Part shown: one piece after another, positions 21,966 through 32,230 of the stretch
Position numbering within the stretch: position 1 is the stretch's first letter
How the letters are laid out: the number at the start of each line of letters is the position of its first letter
From: Fusarium oxysporum f. sp. lycopersici 4287
Lineage: Eukaryota > Ascomycota > Sordariomycetes > Hypocreales > Nectriaceae
NCBI RefSeq assembly: GCF_000149955.1
Contig: NC_030992.1
Location: 3,054,850 to 3,118,849 of the forward strand
Direction of reading: 5' to 3'
DNA: 64,000 nt
The notes under the pieces: generated by a model
Seen by the model: only the letters and a program-made list of their open reading frames with translations
Told to the model about the DNA's origin: nothing
The model's database searches: none
Made by a program: the position numbers and the translations under genes

Positions 21966-22944
21966 AAGGAGGATAGGTATCATTCCTTTTCCTTGGGCAG
22001 ACCGAGTGGTCTGAATCGACATGTTGTGTTTATGGTCAGTGTCAAGGCTTGCTAATAGTTCAAGCTTACTCCGGCTGTAACAGATTTGAGTCTCGGGTGC
22101 TTCGCTGAAGTGAAGCATCATTATTTGTGTTCTCCAGATATTGTTTTATATATGCTTAATAAGTATTTACCCCGGCTAATGAATGTTTGTTCTATACATC
22201 GGTGTCCTGTTGCCCAACAACTCTGCGACGCCAGTCTACCTGTTGGTTGCAGGCCCCATGTCATCCGTTGCTTGCGAATCCCCGCCACAGAAGCAACATC
22301 TCGTCAAGCACCCCCTGACAGTGACTCGACCCTATCCTTTTCTCCCTAGCCTCCGTGAAGCCTTACCCGTTCAGTATATCAGCTCCTCTGACAAGACCCT
22401 TAATGCAACTGATTTCCCAATCCAGAACTCGTGGACCAAGACTTTAAATAGTCTCCCCCTTATTTTCCACTTCTATTCCCGAAACTATCACGAGGCCCGA
22501 CAAACACTGAAAAAGACCGTTTGACCTTCCCTTTAATGGATCTCAGCTTGTGCTTAGTGCGATCTAGATCGCCTCGTTAACAGCTCATGCCCCTTTGACG
22601 GTTGGGTCTGTGGCGTTTAGGATATCTGACTAGGAGCTGCCAACGGTGCGCTAGTTGTAGAAAACGTGGGAAATCGATGGATGATGGCGATAACCTTGTG
22701 GTGCTAGGCGTTCTTTTTATTAAAACCGTTGGGACTTTTTATCGGTGTGGGAAGGGTTTTCAGGGGAAGGGTATGTTCGGTGTGGAGTTGGCATAAAGCT
22801 GAGGTGAAGTAGTTGTGTATAAAGTGCACACAAGTATCCCACATCCTCATCATTTTCAATAAATTATTCACTCTAGTCTACCAGAAAACAATCAATTAAG
22901 CTTCTTAAATTTCTCTCTGACAAACAAATCCCAATATCCTCACC
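21966..22944. other. Intergenic, no gene seen
   Basis: 3' region of the MFS gene and promoter of the small secreted protein. Short open frames lack recognisable features. Confidence 0.5.
22818..22823 (+). promoter_or_regulatory. TATA box of the 6-Cys secreted protein gene
   Basis: TATAAA 127 bp before ATG 22945, followed by an A/C-rich leader ending CTCACC ATG, a good fungal start context. Confidence 0.45.
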
Positions 22945-23341
22945 ATGAAGCTCACTCTCATCACCGCTCTCATTGCCCCTGTCCTGGCCATCAACATCCC
23001 TAAGGAACTCCAGGAGCGCTCCGGCTGCGGCGATAACTGTGCCCGAGCCGTTGTCCCTGGCTTCCGTGGCCCTGCCGTCGTTGCTTCTTACAAGGCTGAG
23101 TGTGAAGCTTATCTCCAGGTCACTACTACTCCTGATGCAAGGTAAGCCACAGGTACATAATCCTCATTGGGGTCTTTGACTGATGATATCAAGCACTGTT
23201 TATGTTACCAAGTCTATTCCTACCTATGCTAGTGCTTGCTCTGGAGAGCCTCGCTATCTTACGGCTTGCTCATGTGCCAGTGCCTCTGTTGTTACCGTTG
23301 CGGCGCCTACTCCCACCGTTACCAAGGTTGTCTTTGTTTAA
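22945..23341 (+). CDS. Small secreted cysteine-containing protein (6 Cys)
   Basis: Two exons (22945..23141, 23194..23341) with a 52-bp intron; 114 residues. Residues 1-16 are a signal peptide (MKLTLITALIAPVLA). The mature part has Cys 28, 32, 53, 81, 91 and 93 and the block CGDNCARAVVPG, which resembles a widespread ascomycete secreted family with a CxxxCARAV start, then a Thr/Val-rich repeat-like tail (TVYVTK, VVTVAAPTPTVTK). The unspliced frame stops after 66 residues, so the intron is needed to reach the last three cysteines. Function unknown; small size, secretion and paired cysteines make an apoplastic or cell-wall role plausible. Confidence 0.8.
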
Positions 23342-23853
23342 GCTTATTCCCAGCATACTGTGTTTCTTGGATCCCCAATACGGAATGCATTGCATAGATA
23401 GGGGGCATTGAGTTCGACTTGATTAGTGTATGACTTGGATGCAAGACGTGAGGGAGCTCGACGATTGGTACTATGTGGACACAGCATAGTCTATCAAGTT
23501 CTTTAATACAAGCTTTCGCAAATCACTACTGGATACCCGAGCCTCATATCCGGAAGATACATGTTCATAGTCGTGGCTCTCACTTCTGTTCAACCACTGG
23601 AGCCCAAAATCGGGTGATCTACTATTTATGAAGTTCCACATAGTATGGCCGCTATCTAAACTATCTGGGTACCTGACTATGTGGTCCGGAAGTCGCGGGC
23701 TTAGTCAGTGTAGCGGTCAACCTTATCCAAAAAAATAGCTTGACTAGTGAGGGGGTATAAATTTCACGATACATGAAAACGCTTCTGGACATTTCCAGAT
23801 TACAACAACCGCGAACACAAGTAAAGGGAAAACAAATAAAAATAAATTTGAAA
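23342..23853. other. Intergenic, promoter of the NTF2/SnoaL-like gene
   Basis: No gene seen. A TATA box is near 23756. Confidence 0.5.
23756..23762 (+). promoter_or_regulatory. TATA box of the NTF2/SnoaL-like gene
   Basis: TATAAAT 98 bp before ATG 23854; supports ATG 23854 as the start of the short first exon. Confidence 0.5.
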
Positions 23854-24449
23854 ATGTCTTCAGATCTTCAACTCTCAAAAGAAGAGGCTGTGGCTTGGCT
23901 GGTTGAAGTACGTCTATCTTTTGCACACTGAACTCTGTTGATATTGACACATTTCTCTTCACAGAACAACGCCTATAGTGCCAAAATGGATGTAGACGCA
24001 TGGCTCGATAAGTTCTATACAGCAGATGCCACAGTCCAATACGCGAATAGCCCGGCGTGCTCCGTCATGGATGCTAGAGAAGTAGACTACACCAACCAGA
24101 ACCTGTTCCCTTCCACATGCTGATGGTGTATCCAGATGTTCAAAGCTATATGGGCTAAGTTCGATGGATTAGAACATGATGTTATCCATGTTGGTAAGTT
24201 AATATACATCACAAGTTCTCCTGCAAATTTCTCACGAGCCTAGATTATGTGAGCCCCTGTATCTATCATCGTTGTGATGTTCGGTATCTTGTCAAGGGAG
24301 ACGATCCCAAAACGCAAAAAATCAAGGTTCCAGCACTTGCTACGATGTTGATGAAGAGGGACGAGGACGGCAACTTAAAGTCGTATAAGATGGAGGTTTT
24401 TATAGATCCCTCGCCTGTATTTGCACGCATTTCCGGGAAAGGTCTCTGA
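23854..24449 (+). CDS. NTF2/SnoaL-like small protein, four exons
   Basis: Exons 23854..23907, 23965..24081, 24136..24193 and 24244..24449; introns 57, 54 and 50 bp; 144 residues. The unspliced frame shows an apparent TGA at about 24121, but it lies inside a 54-bp intron with GT donor (gtagac), a CTGAT branch site and a CAG acceptor, all in phase, so the gene need not be broken. The fold signature is DVDAWLDKFYTADATVQYANSP near the N-terminus and a C-terminal beta block (YKMEVFIDPSPVF). This family forms cone-shaped pockets and includes both enzymes and binding proteins; the role here is unknown. No signal peptide. Convergent with the GH43 gene, 56 bp apart. Confidence 0.75.
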
Positions 24450-24505
24450 AGTTTGAAATCTTTAGCATTCCTAGTAACAGGCAACTCGTCAGCATGAGTT
24501 GAAGA

Positions 24506-26245
24506 CTATCTGTAGGAAACTCTCTTCTTTGTGACTTTTGCCCAACTTCCATCAACACTCAGGCGCTGGTAAGCCAATTCTTTCACAATCTTGTTATCAA
24601 AGGACAGGACAAACGAGCCTTCAGGCCTGTCAGCTTTGACAGACGTTGCAACTGTATTTCCAGGCAGTGCAACAACCCTATTCGTTCCTTCAAGAATATC
24701 AAAAGGTGCACCTGGCTTGGATTCAACACGAATCTGATATTCACGCCCTCTCTTCTTCGAATCAGAGCACTTTGCATCCATCTTGATGGGATACGTGTTC
24801 TTCGGTAAAGGTTGATCAAGTGGTGTAAGATCCATGCTTAGAGCATCATTTGTCCCGAAGTAAACAGCAGACTCATCGAGAGTCATCCGAGTCGTGTAAA
24901 TGGAACGATCACGCTCTGTGCTGTTACGGGCATGATGCACATAAAACAGCTCAGCACCGGGAGGTGTTCGTAGTGTAACTTCCTGAGCGCCAACTTTCTT
25001 GGTGTGCTTAGCAGGTGAAGCAACAATGCTACCATGGCCAGTTGAGTAGATTGGAATCTCGGCATCGGGCTTTTGCGAAAGGATAGGGTTGTTCGAAGAT
25101 TTTCGGAATGGACCAAATGGGGACTTTGCAGTTGCGAAGCCAACGCCATAGTTGGATGCTTCGTAGTTATTGGCGCTGTATGTTAGAAGATAGATAGGTT
25201 TTCCATCCTTGCCAGGTCTCGTGATGACAGTGCTCCCTTCAGCCCAACGGCGATCTTTCTTCGTGCCATTGTACTTTTTATAGTCGTCAACATGAAAGTT
25301 CTCCCACTCTTGCGGATCAGCGCCGTAGGAAATAACAGTCTTCCAGCCGTCTTTGCGAGGTGGTGATCCAATCTCCCCAGTGCCGTTGTAAGAGGTGATG
25401 TTCGAGGGAAGTTTTGGCGCATCCTTGGCATGGATGTTCCTTTGTGAGGCGATGATTTGTGGCATGGTTGATGCCTTTGGATCGTCCCACCAAGCGCGTT
25501 CCATCTCTACCACGATGATATTCGACTCCTCTATGTACTTGCCCAGCTTCTTATCCCAATTCCAGTTTCGGTATGCATTCCGTGAAAGATAGAGATAAAT
25601 GCGCTCATCATTGTCGAAGAAGATATTGACATCAATAGTGGGGATATATGTTCCCTTTGGCGCCGTCTGACCCTTTGCAAGACTCTGCGGTGGCAGCATC
25701 TGCTTCTCGTCCATGATGAGGTTGACATCGTGATAGTCGGGATCGAAAGGGTAGTAGTCAATCGGCTTAGACTCAATTTCCCTAAACGGTCCCGTCGGCG
25801 AACGAGAGACAGCCACGCCAATTTTAGACGGCTCTTCAAAATCCGAGTATCGGAAGTAATCCTTTGCCAGGTCCTCCCGCAACCGGCCAGCAAAGAAGAA
25901 AAAGTACCATCCGGTTTTCTCATTGTAGTATGTCTCGGGAGCCCAGTACCAGTCACGCGCCCAACAGGCCTGACCACCTTCGATGCGGTTCATGTCATCA
26001 TCGTAGCACGCTTTCAGCACACCGCCGGGATGTTTGCGCCAGGTTGACAGATCAGGACTGGTGTATATCGCGAACAGATTTCCCGGATCTGCTCCCTCTG
26101 TTGAGTACGCATAATACTGGCCTGTTTTGTAGTCGTAGATCACATGAGGATCGGCGCCGGGGTGATTTGCTGAATTGTGAAACTGAGGTGGTTTTGAAGC
26201 CAGTGAGGATGCGCAAAGGCACGCGATGATACTGAAAAGCTTCAT
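24506..26245 (-). CDS. Secreted GH43-type glycoside hydrolase
   Basis: 579 residues from ATG 26245. The open frame runs 71 codons further upstream, but only from a non-ATG codon, and 26245 begins a signal peptide (MKLFSIIACLCASSLAS) with a TATA box 60-70 bp upstream. GH43-like five-bladed propeller: GADPHVIYD near residue 32 supplies the catalytic base Asp; DVNIFFDNDERIYLYLSRN the pKa-setting Asp strand; WAEGSTVI near the middle is the probable acid Glu. A C-terminal ~200-residue beta-rich region follows. GH43 enzymes cut arabinan, xylan or galactan side chains of plant cell walls; exact specificity is not inferable. Convergent with the SnoaL-like gene. Confidence 0.82.
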   Translation of the reverse strand: MKLFSIIACLCASSLASKPPQFHNSANHPGADPHVIYDYKTGQYYAYSTEGADPGNLFAIYTSPDLSTWRKHPGGVLKACYDDDMNRIEGGQACWARDWYWAPETYYNEKTGWYFFFFAGRLREDLAKDYFRYSDFEEPSKIGVAVSRSPTGPFREIESKPIDYYPFDPDYHDVNLIMDEKQMLPPQSLAKGQTAPKGTYIPTIDVNIFFDNDERIYLYLSRNAYRNWNWDKKLGKYIEESNIIVVEMERAWWDDPKASTMPQIIASQRNIHAKDAPKLPSNITSYNGTGEIGSPPRKDGWKTVISYGADPQEWENFHVDDYKKYNGTKKDRRWAEGSTVITRPGKDGKPIYLLTYSANNYEASNYGVGFATAKSPFGPFRKSSNNPILSQKPDAEIPIYSTGHGSIVASPAKHTKKVGAQEVTLRTPPGAELFYVHHARNSTERDRSIYTTRMTLDESAVYFGTNDALSMDLTPLDQPLPKNTYPIKMDAKCSDSKKRGREYQIRVESKPGAPFDILEGTNRVVALPGNTVATSVKADRPEGSFVLSFDNKIVKELAYQRLSVDGSWAKVTKKRVSYR

Positions 26246-26307
26246 TTTGACGGTCGCATCATGATAAGAATATGCGGAGAAGAAACGGAGATTGTAATTG
26301 ATGACGG

Positions 26308-26314
26308 TTTTATA
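26308..26314 (-). promoter_or_regulatory. TATA box of the GH43 gene
   Basis: TATAAAA on the minus strand, about 63 bp before ATG 26245. Its position inside the longer open frame argues against an upstream start. Confidence 0.5.
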
Positions 26315-27251
26315 GACTATCTTGTTCTTGATGACATTGTTCTTTCCCCTCTTTACTAACCGAAAACCTGAATCGGTCCGAGCAGGAGTGTCATCCTTGA
26401 TCGACCTCGGTGTAACACGAGGCGAGTCTTCACAACTATCTTCTGAAGCTATTATCAACCATAAACCAATAGGTGTCGTGTGGTTCTGAACCGTTGAAAA
26501 GTCTCAACGACTGAATTGGCTTCAACGAAATGTCAATTAAACAGCAAATCTCCCATGCAAGCCCCTAAGACCAGGTTGATCGAGTGATCAATCGGCATTC
26601 CAGTGCATCAACATCATGACGTTTCATTCTCCACACAAGCTCAAATAGCCTAAATTCTGGGGCTGCGACTAGTCTGCGCAGCCGGGTTACACTTCTCGCA
26701 CGAGTCAAGGCAAATAGCATTCATCGATGGAGGCTTGCATATGTTCCGTGGTGCTCTCACCGTTGTCCTCGCGACTGTGGCGGTGGCCCAGTTTTTGACA
26801 AGTAAAACTCTAACTATCACATTCCGACAATCAGGTTTCTATGACGGTGAGAGTTCATGGTCCTTTGTTGGGCTGGCCGGGAAACAACTTAAGTTCGGCC
26901 AAGACTAGGCTGCGAGATTTTGAAAAGCTGGAAGAGATTGGTGATGGCGCTGAGTGGTTCGGAAGAAGGGATATGCTGAGATCTCAGTTCCGATCTTATG
27001 GGTCTACTAAGTCCGGGTAGATGTCCCGTCCGCTGAGCGCATCTGAGACATCCATTTCGATCGCAAACTACCATCTGAGGACTGACAATTATCTCAGCTG
27101 AAGCTTAGCCAGCCATGAAGCTGACAACAATGATCCAGAATCTCTTGGACCTTGGCAGTCACGCAAACCCAATCCTATTCTTAGCACCGCAGCATGGCAA
27201 TCCTTAATCTTCCGATGATAACTTTTCCCTCATAATCTCTGGAATGACGGT

Positions 27252-27552
27252 TCAAATAGCTTCAACTCCTTCTAACATAAGCCCATGGCCGAGGAGCTTG
27301 GGCCAGAGGTATACATCATCACCCGTCCAACCACCGTAGCTGCAGTTATACGGACCGGTCCGCATTCCAGCCTTTGTGTTATCATCATGAGGAGAAATTG
27401 TGATCATCGTGGCTTCAACTGAAACCAAACGGCCTGCAGGTCCAAGGAAACCAGGATTTGAATGAAAACAAATAACGACCTCAGTACCTTGCATGAACGA
27501 AAAACCAAGAAATTCAAAAGTGAATTGGTGAATTGGTATGGATCTGCAAAAG
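27252..27552 (-). other. Possible coding fragment, minus strand
   Basis: From a TTTTGCAG acceptor-like site near 27552 down to a TGA at 27252, one frame stays open for about 98 codons with protein-like composition (includes GFSFMQGTEVVICFHSNPG and GPYNCSYGGWTGDDVYLW). I could not find an upstream exon in matching phase, and no family is recognised. Either the last exon of a small gene whose first exon I failed to define, or a relic. Confidence 0.25.
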
Positions 27553-27837
27553 TATCACTCGTTGTTTGTCCCACACAGTCCGCATTTGGTATCGTGTCAG
27601 TTAACTTCCACAAACTCTACATAGCGCCAAGACGAGGCTGAACGTTTTCGGACTGTAGCTGACGCGGTTCAGTTTGTGATTGGTGATAAGGATATAAACT
27701 TTGCCAAGTGAGGATTTGTATCGGCCCCAGAACCAACAGTTCTATGATGCTCAGTTACGGGTTGCGAGTGGATGATCGTACAAACTGGATTGTATAGAAA
27801 TCGCTCATGTCATGGTCAGAGCGGTGCCGTTGAGAAT

Positions 27838-27844
27838 TATAAAA
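27838..27844 (+). promoter_or_regulatory. TATA box of the RNase T2-like gene
   Basis: TATAAAA 86 bp before ATG 27924. Confidence 0.5.
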
Positions 27845-27923
27845 CCAGGAGCCATATCGTTGCAAAGTCAAGTGTTGCAAAGTAACTCAAGTGAAGACTG
27901 CAGTACCTTGAGATAGCAGCAAC

Positions 27924-28814
27924 ATGTCTTCGTTTCAGATTTTGTCTCTTATCACAGCAGCTACTTCTGTTGTGGCACTTGCTGGGACACCAAATGTCTA
28001 CGCTGGTAGTCGCCGAGGCTCATGCTATGATGATGCTGCAGCTGATGACACCTGCTGCTATTCATCACCTGCGAGACTAATTCAGACTCAAGTCTGGGAT
28101 ACACGACCAGTCACTGGACCTTTAGGTGAGTCTCTGTCCCCCGCATGAACAAGTCGGCTGTTTCTAACCTCTTCATCAGACTCATGGACTGTTGGTGGAC
28201 TCTGGCCAATCCACAACGACGGCTCCCTCCCTACCCACTGCGACACCAACCGCACATACACAAACATCACACAAATCCTCTACCATGCAGGTGCTGAAGA
28301 TACCATTGACGATATGAACCAACTCTGGGAGTCACCCGATGGTGATAACGACGAGCTCTGGCAAGATCAATGGGCTAAGCATGGCACATGCTTCAGCACC
28401 TTGAGCCCGGAGTGCTTCAGCCACTATGAAGTCTCCGAAGAAGCAGCCCCGTACTTCAAAAAAGCCATGTCTCTCCACAAGAGGCTGCCGACGTATGATT
28501 GGCTTCGTGACGACGGCATTATTCCTTCATATTCCATGTTTTATCGGCTCTCAGACATCCAAGATACTCTAGAGGATCATCATGGCTCCCGCGTGTCACT
28601 TCGCTGTGCCGGACAAAGAATACGGGAGATTGGGTATCACTTCAATGTCACAGGGACTTTGCAAGATGGCTTCTTTACTGACTCTGGCGCATTCGGCGAT
28701 TTGGGAGATTGTCCAGAGCTGGTGTTGTATGAACCGAAGGGAGAAACCAAGAAGGCAATTTTTAACTTTGAGACGTTTCATCCGCATACCGCTGCGGATG
28801 TGGAGGACCTTTAG
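27924..28814 (+). CDS. Secreted RNase T2-like protein with altered catalytic residues
   Basis: Two exons (27924..28125, 28180..28814), 54-bp intron, 278 residues. A signal peptide (about residues 1-20) precedes a RNase T2 fold: CAS1-like block WTVGGLWPIH at ~70-79 and CAS2-like block QWAKHGTCFS at ~131-140, plus a cysteine set typical of the family (SCYDD, DDTCC, GTC, PEC). In active enzymes CAS1 carries the first catalytic His (xxHGLWP); here residue 73 is Gly. In CAS2 the conserved Glu (HEWxKHG) is Gln131, while Lys134 and His135 remain. Loss of two of the four known catalytic positions predicts weak or no RNase activity. The frame is intact and the gene has a TATA box, so it is probably expressed. 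Role may be binding rather than cleavage. Confidence 0.82.
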
Positions 28815-29553
28815 CTCAGTCCATCAGTATACTTCACCTTAGCTTAGATAACCTTTTAATAAATTCCGCATGTAATCACATACTTTACTTGAGAACTAGC
28901 AGCCAATCAAGTGCCGTTTCCCAGTTCTCGATCGTTCTTTTCAACGTTATCCGCCCTGGAAATAGTTCAAGATTGCGGGCAACTTCTTGCCTTCGTCGAG
29001 ACTTGTTCCAACCAAAGGTCAGGCTTTGGAGTTGATCCAGTATGCAGATATAAGTCAACATCGGACAACTTCATATCAGGATCACGGAATGTGGGCAATA
29101 GATGCAATGAAGGCCAACTCAGCTACTCAATCCAGAGGAAACATACCCCAGTCTACAATATCTCCGAAACCTCACCATCGGATTATCGGCTTGCTTCAGC
29201 CAAATATCTCCACCAGTCACAACCTCAAAACCTGCTGTTTCACCCAAACAACGCTGACAGACCCAGATAATATCCATGCATGTTTTCAGGCCGCGTATAA
29301 ATACGACAGCTGCCGTTGAGCTTGAGCCACTTTATCCTTGCTAGAATTGACCAAGGGGCGAGCGCTCCACCAAGAGAATCATGGATATCTCCACTATGGC
29401 ATGTTCCGAAAACACGTCTTCAATTTCTTTGAACAAAGGAGAGAAATTGTCGTATATAAGGTCTCCGAATATCTTGGAGCTACAGTCTTATCTTGACACA
29501 GCCAGACTATCAATTTCTTGTCGCCAAGACCTCAAAACCTCACATCACTCATC
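28815..29553. other. Intergenic, no gene seen
   Basis: Promoter of the 8-Cys secreted protein at its 3' end; no convincing coding frame. Confidence 0.5.
29453..29460 (+). promoter_or_regulatory. TATA box of the 8-Cys secreted protein gene
   Basis: TATATAAG 101 bp before ATG 29554. Confidence 0.5.
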
Positions 29554-30096
29554 ATGTATCCTCTCACTACACTAGCTTCGGTCCTTGCCGTTGCAGGCGC
29601 CGTTACTGCTACTCTTGAGCCTGCTCAGAGCAACACCAAGGGCAAATACCCCAAGAGCCCATCATGCTCTCGTGCGTCAACCTCATCCCCGCCGATATCC
29701 TATACTTACACTACAGCCAGCATCCAAGACCTCCAACGCCATCCAGGCCGCTGAATGTGCCTACAACACCCGTGTCTCTGGCCAGCAGACCTTTGCCATC
29801 TTCAAGGTCGATCACCAATATGATGCCAACAACGGTGCTCCCTACGGCACCTGCGAAGCTTACGAATGTGATGCTCCTACTTCCGACGAGCTCCCTGCTG
29901 ATGCGGATTACTGGACCTTTTTCTGGAAGTAGGTGTTTTAAAACAAATGTTTTATAGTACGGATCTGACGATTAGTAGCGACAACGGAGAGTCTTCTGGA
30001 GTTGGGACAACCTGTATCAAGGATCCTAATGACGGAACATGTGGCTGTGAGAACTCTGACGGTACTTTTGTTCATGGCGGAACGAACTGCAAATAG
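29554..30096 (+). CDS. Small secreted cysteine-rich protein (8 Cys), candidate effector
   Basis: Three exons (29554..29671, 29721..29928, 29976..30096) with 49- and 47-bp introns; 148 residues. Residues 1-18 form a signal peptide (MYPLTTLASVLAVAGAVTA). The mature protein has eight cysteines at about 38, 52, 84, 89, 122, 131, 133 and 147, an even number consistent with four disulfides, with a compact C-terminal motif DGTCGCENSDGTF. I do not recognise the family. Both introns are required: without them the frame stops after 66 codons. Small size, signal peptide and cysteine density fit an apoplastic effector or antimicrobial-type protein, but this is inference from composition only. Confidence 0.72.
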
Positions 30097-32230
30097 ACTG
30101 TCAATCCCTAAGCAAGATTCACATCGCTAGGTTGGTTGAAAGATGTGCTTGCACCAATAAAGAGATCGACAACTTCTTGGTACATACGATTTCCAATTAA
30201 TACATGATATATAAACCTTTTTTTTCAGGATCTTTCATGAATGTGAGGCCCAAGTACGGGCTGCTGTAGCGGATGGCCAATGAACAAGCATGTAATATGC
30301 TAATCGTTCAATTGAGTTGAGGACCTAGTACCTAATGTGGCAAATTGTTTCATAAAAGGAAAAGAGCTGGCAAACCTTCGAATGTCATTTTAAACATAAC
30401 GAGCTCTAGTGCTTCACAGCATTAGGCCCGTTGACGGGCAGTCTCCACATTTGCACTAGCTTTAGGGTAGTGGAGTCAGACTGGGCACCGTCGGCGAACA
30501 GCTACCTCGACATGGCATTATTCTCGTCGACATCAGCCTTATTGAAACCTGATCGTCGCACTTAACAGTTCTAAAACCGGTACCGCAATGATCGATCTTT
30601 GCACAGACCCTTTCTTAAGCCTCCTGTACAAGCGAGTGTCATGAGTGCCGTTTCATCTGCACCGGCTTCAATTAGAGGGCGATCACTCAGCCCGAATTTG
30701 CGGGGAAGTAAATGATGGAACTAATTAGCCTCAGGGTCGGCCATGTTGGATTGGGTTTATGCTACATAGTACGACTTACTGGAATTGCCACAAATTTACA
30801 AACGCTAAAGGACTTGTTAAGAACTTCTTTTATCTCACTGAAATCGTTTCGCAAGTGTGTCACGCTGGAACTACTCTTCGCCAAACCCAAGCCAGATTGA
30901 GTGGTGTCAAGTCATGAGAGGTACTTCAGCACTCTACCTTAGCTCAGCCATCAGCCGCCAAAGGCTGGATGTACAGTCCAGCTGACATTTAAATCCTAGC
31001 CCTCAACTACTCAAGTCCATTAGTGTCGATTTCAGCACCGGCATAAGCGACAATTCGAGGGATCGCCTCAGGGGATAAAGTCGACTCCTCAGTTTGGAGT
31101 CATGGGTCTCGGCACGAGCCGCACCCGATTCGTCTCTATCCTGACTCTGCTACTGTGCAGCGCGGCAAAGCTGAAAGCAGTATCCTCATCGCAATGGAAG
31201 ATCCCAATCTTTTGGTTGTGCTAACGGCTAGCTGTGGCTTGACGATCCGGTTGCTAGCGGGGAGGGATTATCCTTAGGAAAGCGGGTGACGAACCGAGTC
31301 GCTGGGAAGCCAGATGACCTGCGCCATAACCTAGTTACGTTTCTTTTCTTTTCTTCGTGTGGATGTTGATAATATGCTGAAGGCGGTGAGAAGAGTGGCT
31401 TCGTAGGCGAAATGAAGATGCCACGATACGAGAGGAGTCCTTGAAGACGATGGATAGAGTTTGAGTGATGTCTACCGCTCGAATATGAGGGCTCAAAGAG
31501 GCTGGGTTGCCACGAAATGAATCGATTCGCTACAATGCAATTGGACGCACTCTAGACACTGCTCCCTCAAACTCTCCCTGCTTGACTCGTTCAAAAGTCT
31601 CAGCCTCACCACATAACCGCCGATCTCTAGCCACTCACGACCACCAATTGGTTGATGCGCAACCCTTTAATCGATAGGTCACTTATCAGCTAACGCAGAA
31701 CGTCACTTGGCACGCAGATCTTGTTACCCAATATTCCAAGAAAAAGCAGCACATAGAAAAGCAAAGCCACGAGCACGACTCGGAACCTACAGCACACAAC
31801 AGCACGGTTCTTAACCGCTGACGGCAGTGAAGGCGCCTCTTTCGGTCTGGAATCTGCCGACGCGGGGAAAGGCTTGAACTACTTTGGGGATTAGGGGCGA
31901 AAGAGGCACTCTTAAGGTTCTCCCCATTGGTTGATGCTACAGTAGACGGTACTTGTTCACACTCAGACATGGCTGATCAAGTCACGTCAATGATACATTA
32001 TGACCCGACGTGCATGAAGAGGCTTCAGCTAGCATCTCAACAACTCCCAATCATTAGCCTGCCGCTACATATCGCCCTGCATGTGCCCTCGGCCAAATCT
32101 TTGCTTTTCTCACCTCTAGTCTATGATGTCCTTCTCTAAATTTCTTTCCCTCCTATGCATCTCCAATTCCTTAACCATGGAAAATATGACCCGAGATATC
32201 ACGCCCAAATGATTTCCCATCTGACATGCC
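30097..32230. other. 2.1-kb gene desert
   Basis: Open frames are short, antisense to each other or start with non-ATG codons. GA/CT-rich runs near 31330-31360 but no repeat family, tRNA or transposon feature recognised. Marks the boundary between the secreted-protein block and the P450/transporter block. Confidence 0.5.

Larger units (their letters stand above)
26246..27923. other. Intergenic between GH43 and RNase T2-like genes
   Basis: 1.7 kb shared by two divergent promoters, with one possible coding fragment on the minus strand (listed separately). Nothing else recognised. Confidence 0.45.

Noticed and set aside
24109..24126. Reading the SnoaL-like gene as a pseudogene because of TGA
   Set aside because: A branch site, acceptor and in-phase 54-bp intron remove the stop.
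26246..26458. 71-codon N-terminal extension of the GH43 protein
   Set aside because: Non-ATG start, overlaps the TATA box, and would bury a perfect signal peptide.
31686..31970. 94-codon minus-strand frame with a hydrophobic Cys-rich end
   Set aside because: Isolated in a gene desert, no splice partners, composition not protein-like.
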